NCBI GenBank assembly: GCA_900543415.1
Contig: UQRE01000004.1
Location: 25,221 to 89,220 of the forward strand
Direction: 5' to 3'
Origin: an uncultured Dorea sp.
GTDB taxonomy: Bacteria; Bacillota; Clostridia; Lachnospirales; Lachnospiraceae
Length of the DNA: 64,000 nucleotides
The translations under genes and the position numbers were made by a program. Within the stretch, counting starts at the first letter, position 1, and each line of letters starts with the position of its first letter. Below the pieces are notes generated by a model, which saw nothing but the letters and a program-made list of their open reading frames with translations, made no database searches and was not told the origin of the DNA. Below are positions 53,740 to 62,643 of the stretch, piece by piece.

Positions 53740-54780
53740 ATGCAGGCGAGACGCAGAAGAAAGCGTATCCTCAGTTCAATGATTTTATGTCTGCTAGTGT
53801 TATGTGTTATCGCATCCTTTTTGATCATTAAAAATCTCTTTGCAAAAGAGACGCTTGTAGCAGAATATGAACAGCAGCAATACAATCAGGCAGTTTATAA
53901 GGGCTCTCTTTTTTCCTCGGATTTGTGTGTGGTAAGCGAAGGCGAGAACTTAGAAGACGGAACAATGTCAAAAGACGGAAATTCAGAAATTCCCGACAGT
54001 ACGACACTCACATCTGCAGCTCTTCTTGATGTAGATGGGGTGTCCGTAGATTACAGTTATAACGTATATGAAAAGCTCTATCCTGCAAGTGTGACGAAGA
54101 TTATGACTGCTTTAGTTGCACTTGAAAACGGCAATCTCTCGGATGTCGTCACTGTGAATGTGGACGAGTCTGATTTTGCTGCGGACGAGCAGACATGCGG
54201 GTTAAAAAGAGGAGATCAGCTTACGCTCGAAGCACTTTTAAACGGACTTCTGCTTCATTCCGGCAATGATAATGCGAATGCAATTGCAGAATATATCGGC
54301 GGAAGTGTTGAAGAATTTGCAAAAATGATGAATAAAAAGGCTGCCGAACTTATGGCAACAGGTACTCATTTTGTAAATCCAAGCGGACTTCACGATGATG
54401 ATCATTATACAACTGCTTATGATATTTATCTTATTTTCAATGAGTGTATCAAAAATGAAGATTTTGTAGATATCATAGATAGGAAAGATTATAAAGCAGA
54501 GATTACGGGCGCGGATGGAACGAAACGGGAAGTTACATGGGAAGCAAGCAATTACTATGCACAGGGAACCGTTGAACTTCCGGAACACGCGAAAATAATC
54601 GGCGGAAAAACAGGTACTACGAAGAAAGCAGGAAACTGTCTTGTTCTTTTAAATGAGAGTCAGGATGGAAAACCTTATATCTCCATTGTAATGGGGGCGA
54701 AGTCCAAGGATCTTCTATATCAGGATATGACAACTCTGATCCAGGGAATCGCATCGACTGAGAATCAGGCGGAATCTTAA
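53740..54780 (+). CDS. D-alanyl-D-alanine carboxypeptidase (PBP5/DacA type)
   Basis: A secreted, membrane-anchored low-molecular-weight PBP that trims pentapeptide stems. About 346 residues: a basic N-terminus (ARRRRKR), one membrane helix (about 11-30), SVTK (S117, K120), SGN (174-176) and KTG (290-292). I prefer ATG 53740, with a CCAGG SD and a start after the mgsA stop. TTG 53698 and GTG 53707 are upstream alternatives inside mgsA. A hairpin terminator follows at 54803. Confidence 0.9.
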   Translation: MQARRRRKRILSSMILCLLVLCVIASFLIIKNLFAKETLVAEYEQQQYNQAVYKGSLFSSDLCVVSEGENLEDGTMSKDGNSEIPDSTTLTSAALLDVDGVSVDYSYNVYEKLYPASVTKIMTALVALENGNLSDVVTVNVDESDFAADEQTCGLKRGDQLTLEALLNGLLLHSGNDNANAIAEYIGGSVEEFAKMMNKKAAELMATGTHFVNPSGLHDDDHYTTAYDIYLIFNECIKNEDFVDIIDRKDYKAEITGADGTKREVTWEASNYYAQGTVELPEHAKIIGGKTGTTKKAGNCLVLLNESQDGKPYISIVMGAKSKDLLYQDMTTLIQGIASTENQAES

Positions 54781-54802
54781 ATTAAAATTCGCTCATATGT
54801 AA

Positions 54803-54831
54803 AGGGGCATCTTCGCTATGAGGATACCCCT
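54803..54831. terminator. Bidirectional hairpin between convergent genes
   Basis: AGGGGCATC (54803-54811) pairs with GATACCCCT (54823-54831) with one mismatch. It lies 22 bp after the carboxypeptidase stop and 11 bp past the end of the minus-strand DUF378 gene, so it can serve both. Confidence 0.6.
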
Positions 54832-54841
54832 ATTCTTATGG

Positions 54842-55048
54842 TTACATATCCGATGTAGAACGGATTCTCCCGTATAAACTGATCAGATAAAGTCCGCATA
54901 ATCCTACTAAGGTGTAGATGATGCGAGACATCCATGAGAGATTTCCAAATAAAAGAGCAACCAGATCAAATCGGAAAATACCGACCAACAGCCAGTTTAT
55001 TGCACCGATGATCACAATTGTCAATGCTGTATTATCGAACCATTTCAT
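54842..55048 (-). CDS. DUF378 membrane protein
   Basis: 68 residues with two membrane helices and the NTALTIVIIGAINWLLVG opening plus the IIYTLVGLCGLYLI second helix that define DUF378. Function unknown. On the minus strand AAGGAGG precedes the start. It is the only minus-strand gene in the central 60 kb, and the end of the run of + strand genes on either side. Confidence 0.85.
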   Translation of the reverse strand: MKWFDNTALTIVIIGAINWLLVGIFRFDLVALLFGNLSWMSRIIYTLVGLCGLYLISLYGRIRSTSDM

Positions 55049-55139
55049 ATAAACACTGCCTCCTTTTTATGCTGGTCATAGTATCTCTCACATCTGTCCT
55101 TTTTATGCAGAAATTATAGAAATAGATGAAAGGAATTCC

Positions 55140-56072
55140 ATGTATAACAGTTATTCACAATATTTGAAGAAACAATATGGCGAAAAAGTATATAAACTTC
55201 CGGTTAATCTCCCGGTTACCTGTCCAAACCGCCAAAATGGAAATCGTGGATGTGCTTTTTGTGCAGGCTGCGGAACCGGTTTTGAGGCAATGGAGCAAAC
55301 AGTTCCTGTAGCAACACAGCTTTTAGAAACGAAAGCGCATATTGAGAGAAAATATCATGCTCATAAATTCATTGCATATTTTCAAAATTATACAAATACA
55401 TTTCTGCCTGTGGAGCAGTTCCTACGTTTTCTCAGAGAAGCTGCCAACGTACCGGATATTGTAGAAATTGCAGTGTCTACAAGACCGGACTGTATTCGTG
55501 AAGACTATCTTGATGCTCTCTTAAGCGTCAAGAAGGAGTATCATGTCAACATCTCCATCGAGCTTGGACTTCAGACTGTTAACTATCATACACTCCGGAA
55601 AATCGGAAGAGGGCATACACTGGCAGAATTTTTGGATGCCGTTTTGCAGATTAAAAAATATGGCTTTCAGATCTGTGCCCATGTGATACTGAATCTCCCC
55701 AATGACCATCTTGAAGATTGCATAGAAACTGCCAAGTGTCTCTCTGCACTTCGCATAGATGCGGTTAAGATCCATTCTCTTTATATTGCCAAAAACACAA
55801 GGTTGTGTGAGGATTATGAAAATGGTACAATAACAATATGTTCAAAAGAAGAATATTATGAACGGCTCATTTCATTTCTGGAGTATTTAAATCCGAATAT
55901 TGTCGTCGAGCGGTTATTCAGCCGTGTTCCTGAAAAGGACTCCGTATTTTGTAACTGGGGTACCAGTTGGTGGAAGTTGAAGGAAGAGGCAGAAACACTT
56001 ATGAAAGAGCGCGGCGCATATCAGGGAAGGCGTTTTAACTATTTAAATGGCGCCGCATTGAAATTATTATAG
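55140..56072 (+). CDS. TIGR01212/YhcC-type radical SAM protein
   Basis: A radical SAM enzyme of 310 residues. The cluster cysteines C28, C38 and C41 have the wide first gap (C-x9-C-x2-C) typical of the YhcC/Elp3-like group rather than C-x3-C-x2-C. The C-terminal half holds DAVKIHSLYIAKNTRL. The substrate is unknown. AAAGGAATTCC precedes the ATG. Confidence 0.88.
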   Translation: MYNSYSQYLKKQYGEKVYKLPVNLPVTCPNRQNGNRGCAFCAGCGTGFEAMEQTVPVATQLLETKAHIERKYHAHKFIAYFQNYTNTFLPVEQFLRFLREAANVPDIVEIAVSTRPDCIREDYLDALLSVKKEYHVNISIELGLQTVNYHTLRKIGRGHTLAEFLDAVLQIKKYGFQICAHVILNLPNDHLEDCIETAKCLSALRIDAVKIHSLYIAKNTRLCEDYENGTITICSKEEYYERLISFLEYLNPNIVVERLFSRVPEKDSVFCNWGTSWWKLKEEAETLMKERGAYQGRRFNYLNGAALKLL

Positions 56073-56084
56073 GGGGCTTATATT

Positions 56085-57470
56085 TTGGCTGCTAAAAAAA
56101 CAACAAATATTACTGTTTATCGAAAAAAAAATCATGTGAATATAGGAATTATTGTATTTGGTGCAATCTTTGTATATTTGATCGTGCTCGTGCTTTTATA
56201 TTTGACAGACAGACATGTTTCCGCTTATGAGGTTCGTGAAGGCTCCATCTTAAAAGATACCGCCTATACAGGCCTTGTTGTACGCAGTGAGACAATCGTC
56301 AACGCGGAAGAAAGCGGATATGTGAATTACTTTGCCACAGAAGGAAGCAAGGTCGGTGCAAAGACGAATGTATATACGGTTTCTCCGGAGGAGCTTAACT
56401 TTAAGACAAACGGAGAGGAAGAGTCACAGGATTTGACATCAGAGGAGAAAGAAGCTCTGTTAGTTAAAGTACAGTCCTTCGGCGAAAATTTTAAAGATGA
56501 GGAATTCCATGATATTTATACATTAAAAGACCATTTATCTTCTGTGCTGGAAAGCAAATCTAATCAGAGCCGGCAGGCACAATTGACCGATATGCTTGAG
56601 ACGGAAGGTGATCGTCTGAAAATACATAAGAGTGCTAAAGACGGAATTGTCATATACTCGGCAGATGGTTATGAGCAGATTGCGCTCAGCGACATCACGG
56701 AAGATATGATCACAAAGCAAAATTATGAACAGAAAAATTTTAAAGATAACCGTAAAGTGAATGCAGGCGATCCTGTCTATAAACTGATCACGGATGATAT
56801 CTGGAATGTCGTGATTTTATTAAATGACAAAACAGCAAAAGAAATGGCAGATATTAAGCGCGTTCGTGTTCGTTTTTCCAAGGATAATGAGACAGCAGTG
56901 GCTTCTTTTCAGATTTATAATACTAAAGATGCTAATCTCGGGTTTCTTACCTTTGATACGGGGATGATCCGTTATGCGCAGGAACGATATCTTGATCTGG
57001 AGCTGATTCTTGAAGACGAATCAGGACTTAAAATTCCAAAATCGTCTGTTACATCCAAAGAATTTTATATCGTACCGGAAGATTATCTCACCCAGGGCGG
57101 AAACAGCAAATCCTCGGGGGTTCTTGTGGATGAAGGAAAGGATCTGGCGGTATTCCACACTGCCGAAGTCTATTATCGTGACAACGAAACCGGTATGGTC
57201 TATCTGGACCCGGCTGTTTTTGAGGATATAAAATCTCCGATATTGATCAAGCCTGATTCCAGTGATACATACACTTTGAAGAAAAAGAAAAAGCTGAAGG
57301 GCGTATACAATATCAATAAAGGGTACGCAGTATTCAAACAGATCAAAATCCTTTGTGAGAGCGAAGAGTACTATGTCGTAGAAGAAGGAAATGATTACGG
57401 ACTTGCTAATTATGACCATATAGCCCTCGACAGTGACTCTGTAAAAGAAAATGACGTTGTATTTCAATAG
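56085..57470 (+). CDS. HlyD-like membrane-anchored adaptor upstream of sepF
   Basis: 461 residues: a short cytoplasmic start, one membrane helix (about 20-40) and a long outside part with beta-barrel and helical segments resembling HlyD-type adaptors. There is no ABC partner. In Clostridia such a gene regularly precedes yggS-sepF, pointing to an envelope or division role. It starts at TTG 56085, with AGGGGGC upstream. The radical SAM gene ends 12 bp before it. Confidence 0.8.
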   Translation: MAAKKTTNITVYRKKNHVNIGIIVFGAIFVYLIVLVLLYLTDRHVSAYEVREGSILKDTAYTGLVVRSETIVNAEESGYVNYFATEGSKVGAKTNVYTVSPEELNFKTNGEEESQDLTSEEKEALLVKVQSFGENFKDEEFHDIYTLKDHLSSVLESKSNQSRQAQLTDMLETEGDRLKIHKSAKDGIVIYSADGYEQIALSDITEDMITKQNYEQKNFKDNRKVNAGDPVYKLITDDIWNVVILLNDKTAKEMADIKRVRVRFSKDNETAVASFQIYNTKDANLGFLTFDTGMIRYAQERYLDLELILEDESGLKIPKSSVTSKEFYIVPEDYLTQGGNSKSSGVLVDEGKDLAVFHTAEVYYRDNETGMVYLDPAVFEDIKSPILIKPDSSDTYTLKKKKKLKGVYNINKGYAVFKQIKILCESEEYYVVEEGNDYGLANYDHIALDSDSVKENDVVFQ

Positions 57471-57493
57471 AAAATAAAAGGAGTGATTCTATC

Positions 57494-58189
57494 ATGTTAA
57501 AGGAAAATCTGGCAGATGTAGAGACGAAGATTGTGAAGGCATGCGAAAACAGCGGCCGCCAAAGAGGCGATGTAACGCTTATCGCAGTCAGCAAAACAAA
57601 ACCGGTGGAAACCTTAAAAGATGCTTACGACCTTGGCGTTCGCGTGTTTGGTGAAAATAAAGTTCAGGAGCTTACCGATAAGTATGAAGCTCTTCCGAAA
57701 GATATTCAGTGGCATATGATCGGACATCTTCAGCGTAATAAGGTAAAATATATTATCGATAAGGTTGCGCTCATACATTCTGTAGATTCTATAAGACTTG
57801 CAGAGACGATTGAAAAGGAAGCTGCAAAGCATAACATAACTGCTAATATTCTGATTGAAGTAAACGTAGCAAAAGAAGAAAGCAAGTTCGGTCTTATGCC
57901 GGAAGAATTAGATGAATTTATAGACAAAATTAAGGATTTTAAGCATATTCAGGTCAAAGGACTCATGACAATTGCTCCTTTTGTAGAAAATCCAGAGACA
58001 AATAGGGAGATTTTCCGTTCATTACGCAAATTATCTGTTGACATTAGCAACAAAAACGTTGATAATGTTAATGTGAGTATACTTTCTATGGGTATGACAA
58101 ATGATTATACAGTCGCTGTAGAAGAAGGAGCAACAATGGTCCGCGTTGGAACAGGGATTTTTGGCGCGCGTAATTATGCTCAAGTATAA
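57494..58189 (+). CDS. yggS: YggS/PROSC-family PLP homeostasis protein
   Basis: A PLP-binding protein without known catalytic activity, 231 residues, that buffers vitamin B6 levels. The PLP lysine is K34 in AVSKTKP; FGENKVQE and SMGMTNDY are the other conserved parts. AAAGGAGTGA lies before the ATG. It is next to sepF as in many Gram-positives. Confidence 0.94.
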   Translation: MLKENLADVETKIVKACENSGRQRGDVTLIAVSKTKPVETLKDAYDLGVRVFGENKVQELTDKYEALPKDIQWHMIGHLQRNKVKYIIDKVALIHSVDSIRLAETIEKEAAKHNITANILIEVNVAKEESKFGLMPEELDEFIDKIKDFKHIQVKGLMTIAPFVENPETNREIFRSLRKLSVDISNKNVDNVNVSILSMGMTNDYTVAVEEGATMVRVGTGIFGARNYAQV

Positions 58190-58213
58190 ACGTAAGATAG
58201 GAGATATTTTGAC

Positions 58214-58777
58214 ATGGGAGTATTAGATAAGTTTTTAGACATCATGAAATTAAGCGATGATGACGATTATGATGATGACGATTTCTTCGATGATGATGAT
58301 TACGATGATGCTTACGATGAAAAACCGGCGAAAAAGAGTTTCTTCGGTCGTAATAAAAAGGATCATGATTTTGATGAAGATGAAGAATATGATGATTACG
58401 ATGAGCTTCCGGCAAAAACATCCAGAGGTTCTCGTTCCAGCAATAAAGTAACACCAATGCGTCAGCCTGCAAGAAGAAGCAATGTGAGTATGGAAGTATG
58501 TGTGATCAAACCGAATTCTGTGGAAGATGCGCGTGAAATCACAGAGACATTGTTGAGCGGAAGAACAGTCATTCTCAATTTAGAAGGACTGGATCTGGAA
58601 GTTGCTCAGCGCATCATTGATTTTACATCCGGAGCGACATTTGCAATCAGCGGCAACCTGCAAAAGATTTCAAATTATATCTTCTTAGTTACACCGACAA
58701 ACGTTGATATTTCCGGAGATCTTCAGGATCTTCTGAATACTTCTTTTGATGCATCCTCTATGCGTTCCAGATTCTAG
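58214..58777 (+). CDS. sepF: Cell division protein SepF
   Basis: An FtsZ membrane tether of 187 residues. An N-terminal amphipathic helix (1-15) is followed by a very acidic, Asp-rich linker (about 16-60) and the SepF core (about 92-175) with NLEGLDLEVAQRIIDFTSGA. The linker's GAT-rich codons make the DNA look repetitive, but it is coding. It lies 24 bp after yggS. Confidence 0.95.
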   Translation: MGVLDKFLDIMKLSDDDDYDDDDFFDDDDYDDAYDEKPAKKSFFGRNKKDHDFDEDEEYDDYDELPAKTSRGSRSSNKVTPMRQPARRSNVSMEVCVIKPNSVEDAREITETLLSGRTVILNLEGLDLEVAQRIIDFTSGATFAISGNLQKISNYIFLVTPTNVDISGDLQDLLNTSFDASSMRSRF

Positions 58778-58795
58778 TAATTTGACAGGGATAAT

Positions 58796-59551
58796 ATGAA
58801 TAAAGAAGAACTTATGCTTAGAAAACGTCTGATTGAATTATCCAATCAGGCGTATTCACGTGATATTGTAACTTTTTCAGATTTTCTAAATCTAAATGAA
58901 CTACATATTCTTCATACTACGCCTAAGGACATACTCCTTACGAGATATGAGACCTATGGCGGGTATGATATGTCCGAGCGTCAGATGGCTGCATTTCTAC
59001 CTGATGCTCTTTATTATGAGTATGAATATCCTCTGAAAGCAGTAGAGATTACTCCTCTTCATCAAAAATTCGCCGAAGACTTAAGCCATCGTGATTATCT
59101 GGGTGCTCTAATGAATCTGGGAATCGATCGTGCCAGATTGGGTGATATTGTCGTAGATGGGAGAACAGCGGTTGTATTTACAAAAGAAGAAATTACAGAA
59201 TACATTGCAGAACATCTTTTTCGTATTCGGCATACAGAAGTAAGAACCGTCGTAAAAGATGCTTCTGATATCAATTATAATCCAAAATATGAGGAGATTA
59301 AGGGAACTGTTCCGTCTATTCGTCTGGACACTGTACTTTCCACCGCTTATCCGCTTTCAAGAAGCAAAGTCACTCCATACATTGAAAATGGAAAAGTATT
59401 TGTAAATGGGAAGCTGATTACAAACAATGGATATCAATTAAAGCCGGGAGATATCATATCGGTTCGCGGAATGGGGCGTATCAAATACGAAGAAACGCTC
59501 TCTGAAACGAAAAAAGGACGCTATATGATCTTGGTAAAAAAATATATTTAA
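58796..59551 (+). CDS. ylmH: YlmH-type S4-domain RNA-binding protein
   Basis: A protein of 251 residues that binds ribosomal RNA; in Bacillus it is linked to division and, recently, to rescue of stalled 50S-peptidyl-tRNA. The N-terminal part (1-170) is the YlmH fold and an S4 domain covers about 175-240 (RLDTVLSTAYPLSRSK). It follows sepF by 18 bp. Confidence 0.93.
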   Translation: MNKEELMLRKRLIELSNQAYSRDIVTFSDFLNLNELHILHTTPKDILLTRYETYGGYDMSERQMAAFLPDALYYEYEYPLKAVEITPLHQKFAEDLSHRDYLGALMNLGIDRARLGDIVVDGRTAVVFTKEEITEYIAEHLFRIRHTEVRTVVKDASDINYNPKYEEIKGTVPSIRLDTVLSTAYPLSRSKVTPYIENGKVFVNGKLITNNGYQLKPGDIISVRGMGRIKYEETLSETKKGRYMILVKKYI

Positions 59552-59582
59552 AAGAGGCACTCTGCCGAAAAAAGGATGAATT

Positions 59583-60098
59583 ATGAAACAACAAAGAAAA
59601 CGGACAACATACTATCTGGCTGCGCTAATAATCGCGCTAGCCGGTATTTTCTTAGATCAGATCACTAAATATCTTGCCGTAGTGCACTTAAAAGAAAAAG
59701 AAGCGTACGTATTATGGGATCAGGTCTTTCAATTAGAATATCTTGAAAATCGGGGCGCAGCATTTGGGATGCTTCAGAATCAACAGATATTTTTCTTTTT
59801 CAGCGTTATTTTGATCAGTGCAGTTGTCGTGTGGTTTTATTTTCGCGTACCGATGGAAAAGAAATTTCTACCGTTAAGATTGTGTGCCGTTTTTATTATG
59901 GCAGGTGCATACGGTAATTTTATTGACAGACTGCGTCTTGGATATGTGATCGATTTTTTCTATTTTAAACTTATCGATTTTCCGGTATTTAATGTGGCAG
60001 ATATTTATGTGACCATATCGACGATTGTATTTTGCCTGTTATTGTTCTTTTATTATAAGGAGGAAGACCTTGAACGAATCATTCGTAGTAGAAAATGA
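59583..60098 (+). CDS. lspA: Lipoprotein signal peptidase LspA
   Basis: An aspartyl membrane peptidase that cuts the signal peptide from lipid-modified prolipoproteins, 171 residues with four membrane helices. The catalytic pair is D124 (VIDFF) and D140 (FNVAD), and the NRGAAFG and GNFIDR segments are intact. Its last 29 bp overlap the pseudouridine synthase gene. Confidence 0.95.
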   Translation: MKQQRKRTTYYLAALIIALAGIFLDQITKYLAVVHLKEKEAYVLWDQVFQLEYLENRGAAFGMLQNQQIFFFFSVILISAVVVWFYFRVPMEKKFLPLRLCAVFIMAGAYGNFIDRLRLGYVIDFFYFKLIDFPVFNVADIYVTISTIVFCLLLFFYYKEEDLERIIRSRK

Positions 60099-60981
60099 AG
60101 AAGGAATGCGTCTGGATCGTTATTTAGTTGAAGAGTATGAAGACCTTTCGCGTTCCCGTATACAAAAACTTATCAAAGACGGATTGATCAATGTCAATAC
60201 AAAGCCTGTAAAAGCCAGTTACAGGCTTCTTTTGGGTGACAGAGTAGAAATTACCGTCCCGGAGGCAAAAGAGCCTGATATCGTGCCTGAGGACATTCCT
60301 CTTGATATTCTGTATGAGGATCAGGATGTGATTGTCGTAAATAAACCGAAGCAGATGGTTGTTCATCCGGCTCCCGGGCATTACAGCGGAACGCTTGTCA
60401 ATGCGCTTATGTATCATTGCAAAGACCAGTTGTCCGGAATCAACGGAGATATAAGGCCAGGAATTGTACATCGCATAGATATGGATACAACAGGTTCTCT
60501 TGTTGTGTGTAAAAATGATCTGGCACATCAGGCATTGTCAGAGCAATTAAAAGAACATTCTATGCACAGAGAATACGAAGCGATTGTTCATGGAAATATT
60601 AAAGAAGAAGAGGGTGTGGTTAATGCTCCTATTGGGCGTCACCCTACAGATCGAAAGAAGATGAGTGTTCACGCAAAAAACTCTCGAAACGCTGTGACAC
60701 ACTATCAAGTATTGGAACGATTTGGTGATTTTACTTATATCCGATGCAGATTGGAAACAGGACGTACTCATCAGATCCGCGTACATATGTCCAGCATCGG
60801 TCATCCGCTTCTTGGCGATCAAGTATACGGTCCAAAGAAATGTCCATTTCCAAAACTTCAGGGACAGACTCTGCATGCGAAAATATTAGGATTTATCCAT
60901 CCGAGAACAAAAAAATACTTAGAGACAGAAGCTCCTTTACCGGAATATTTTCAAGCACTTCTCGTACAATTACGAAAATGA
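60070..60981 (+). CDS. rluD: RluD-family 23S rRNA pseudouridine synthase
   Basis: 303 residues with an S4 domain (about 10-70) and a catalytic domain whose HRIDMDTTG holds the nucleophile D137. Other family marks are RTHQIRVH and GDQVYG. RluD modifies 23S helix 69. The start is TTG 60070, placed 5 bp after AAGGAGGAA; the longer frame from 60025 lies within lspA. The pair lspA-rluD is a classic coupled operon. Confidence 0.92.
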   Translation: MNESFVVENEEGMRLDRYLVEEYEDLSRSRIQKLIKDGLINVNTKPVKASYRLLLGDRVEITVPEAKEPDIVPEDIPLDILYEDQDVIVVNKPKQMVVHPAPGHYSGTLVNALMYHCKDQLSGINGDIRPGIVHRIDMDTTGSLVVCKNDLAHQALSEQLKEHSMHREYEAIVHGNIKEEEGVVNAPIGRHPTDRKKMSVHAKNSRNAVTHYQVLERFGDFTYIRCRLETGRTHQIRVHMSSIGHPLLGDQVYGPKKCPFPKLQGQTLHAKILGFIHPRTKKYLETEAPLPEYFQALLVQLRK

Positions 60982-61018
60982 TTTTTAAATGAATTTAAAT
61001 GAAATATTCTAAAAATTA

Positions 61019-61047
61019 TATACTTTTTGTTTGAATTGTTGTATAAT
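61019..61047 (+). promoter_or_regulatory. Probable promoter for the cytidylate-kinase-like gene
   Basis: A perfect TATAAT (61042-61047) with a weak -35 (TATACT, 61019-61024) 17 bp upstream. The region is AT-rich, so the -35 is uncertain. Confidence 0.5.
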
Positions 61048-61080
61048 ACCTCATATATATAAATGAGGAGCGTGATAAGT

Positions 61081-61725
61081 ATGGCAAAAACAAACACCAT
61101 TATTACAATAGGACGTCAATTTGGAAGTGCCGGACGCGAGATTGGCCGTGTGGTTGCCAAACATCTGGATATTAAATTGTATGATAAAGAAATGTTAAAT
61201 CGTGCAGCACAGGAAAGTGGTCTTTGTAAAGAATTATTTGAAACACATGATGAAAAACCGACTAACAGTTTTCTTTATTCTCTCGTGATGGATACGTATT
61301 CACTTGGCTATTCTTCCGGAAGTTATACGGATATGCCAATTAATCACAAAGTCTTTCTTGCACAATTTGATGCGATTAAGAAAATTGCGGATGAGGGTCC
61401 TTGTATTTTAGTTGGGCGTTGTGCTGATTATGCTCTGGAAGAATACGACAATGTGTTGAGCATATTTATCCATGCAGATTTAGATGCACGTGTTCGAAGA
61501 ATTGCAAGAATTTACGATCTAACAGATGCGAAGGCAAAAGAATTAATTGTAAAAACCGATAAAAAACGCTCCAGCTATTACAACTATTACAGTAATAAGC
61601 GTTGGGGTGACGTCAATAGTTACGATATGTGCCTGAACAGTTCTATGCTCGGAATTGAAGGAACTGCAGAAGCGATTGAGAAGTTAGTAGAATTAAAAGA
61701 ACGAGATTGTGATAAAAAATTATAA
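61081..61725 (+). CDS. Cytidylate-kinase-like P-loop protein (AAA_26)
   Basis: A protein of 214 residues with the GRQFGSAGREIGRVVAKHL opening of the cytidylate-kinase-like family, here in the form common in Clostridia. It keeps the kinase fold but substrate residues differ from true Cmk, and the role is not known. ATG 61081 is preferred: GAGGAG at about 61064 sits 10-11 bp upstream, and the ATG at 61063 overlaps it. A terminator follows at 61737. Confidence 0.85.
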   Translation: MAKTNTIITIGRQFGSAGREIGRVVAKHLDIKLYDKEMLNRAAQESGLCKELFETHDEKPTNSFLYSLVMDTYSLGYSSGSYTDMPINHKVFLAQFDAIKKIADEGPCILVGRCADYALEEYDNVLSIFIHADLDARVRRIARIYDLTDAKAKELIVKTDKKRSSYYNYYSNKRWGDVNSYDMCLNSSMLGIEGTAEAIEKLVELKERDCDKKL

Positions 61726-61736
61726 CATATGATCAA

Positions 61737-61783
61737 TGAAGGAAGTGCGCTTAATCATTAGCGATTTTGCGGCACTTCCTTCA
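61737..61783. terminator. Terminator between convergent genes
   Basis: TGAAGGAAGTGC (61737-61748) pairs perfectly with GCACTTCCTTCA (61772-61783), with a 23-nt loop and a T-rich stretch after it. It lies between the + strand kinase-like gene and the minus-strand ttcA end, so it serves both. Confidence 0.85.
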
Positions 61784-61805
61784 CTATTTTTAATGAAAGG
61801 CAGGC

Positions 61806-62540
61806 TTAACGCACATGAGGAATCCGTTCCGGCCATCCTTTTATATTACCGTTTAAAATTGCTGTAAACATGCGCTGTTTTGCTCCGGAATGTTCGTGAT
61901 TTAATTCTTTTACAAGTTCTTTTGCATACTGACGTTTTGTGTAACCGTCAATAGGACAGCGGCTTGTTACAACCGGAAGATCATATTTATTCTTAAATCC
62001 AATTACATCGGCCTCATCAACGAACATCATTGGGCGGATTACAGTAAGATCCATGCGATCCAGATACGTCTTCGGTGAAAAAGAATAGAATCTGCCTTCA
62101 AAGATGAGAGAGAGGAGCATTGTTTCAATAATATCGTCTTTATGGTGGGCATAAGCAACTTTATTGCAGCCCATTTCTTTTACTGCCTGATTAAGCGCCC
62201 CTTTACGCATTTTTGCACAAAGAGAACATGGATTAGGCTCTTTTCGTTCTTCAAAAAGAATGTGTGCAATGTCTGTTTTTACGATTTGATATGGAACACC
62301 TAAGTCTTCGCATAATTTTACAACCGGCGTAAAATCACATTCACTATATCCAAGATCTACAGTAATTGCGCTTAATTCAAATTTTTTCGGATAGAAACGT
62401 TTCAATCCGTGCAGTGCATATAGAAGCGTAAGGCTGTCTTTGCCACCGGAAATACCGACTGCGATATGATCGCCTTCTTCAATCATCTGATATTCATCTA
62501 TTGCTTTTCTTGTCTGACTTAATAATTGTTGTAACTTCAT
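61806..62540 (-). CDS. ttcA: TtcA-type tRNA 2-thiolation enzyme
   Basis: A PP-loop ATPase of 244 residues, encoded on the minus strand, that thiolates cytidine 32 of tRNA. The PP-loop SGGKDS is at 31-36. C105 and C108 (CSLC) and C195 (TSRCPID) are placed like the three cysteines that bind the FeS cluster in TtcA. A related PP-loop enzyme is the alternative. Promoter at 62584-62612. Confidence 0.9.
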   Translation of the reverse strand: MKLQQLLSQTRKAIDEYQMIEEGDHIAVGISGGKDSLTLLYALHGLKRFYPKKFELSAITVDLGYSECDFTPVVKLCEDLGVPYQIVKTDIAHILFEERKEPNPCSLCAKMRKGALNQAVKEMGCNKVAYAHHKDDIIETMLLSLIFEGRFYSFSPKTYLDRMDLTVIRPMMFVDEADVIGFKNKYDLPVVTSRCPIDGYTKRQYAKELVKELNHEHSGAKQRMFTAILNGNIKGWPERIPHVR

Positions 62541-62583
62541 AATTTATATTATCTTTTTTCCTTTCATTTTTCGCATTTCCAAC

Positions 62584-62612
62584 ACAATATCACATAAATA
62601 CGCTAATGTAAA
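62584..62612 (-). promoter_or_regulatory. Promoter of ttcA
   Basis: Read on the minus strand: TTTACA (62612-62607), a 17-bp spacer, TATTGT (62589-62584), with TGA before the -10 (extended). ttcA starts 44 bp later. Confidence 0.7.
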
Positions 62613-62643
62613 TAAAAACTTGCTTTTCAAAACGCCACCCGAT

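Noticed and set aside
58240..58400. Simple-sequence repeat in GAT-rich DNA
   Set aside because: It is the codon pattern of the Asp-rich linker of SepF, in frame throughout.
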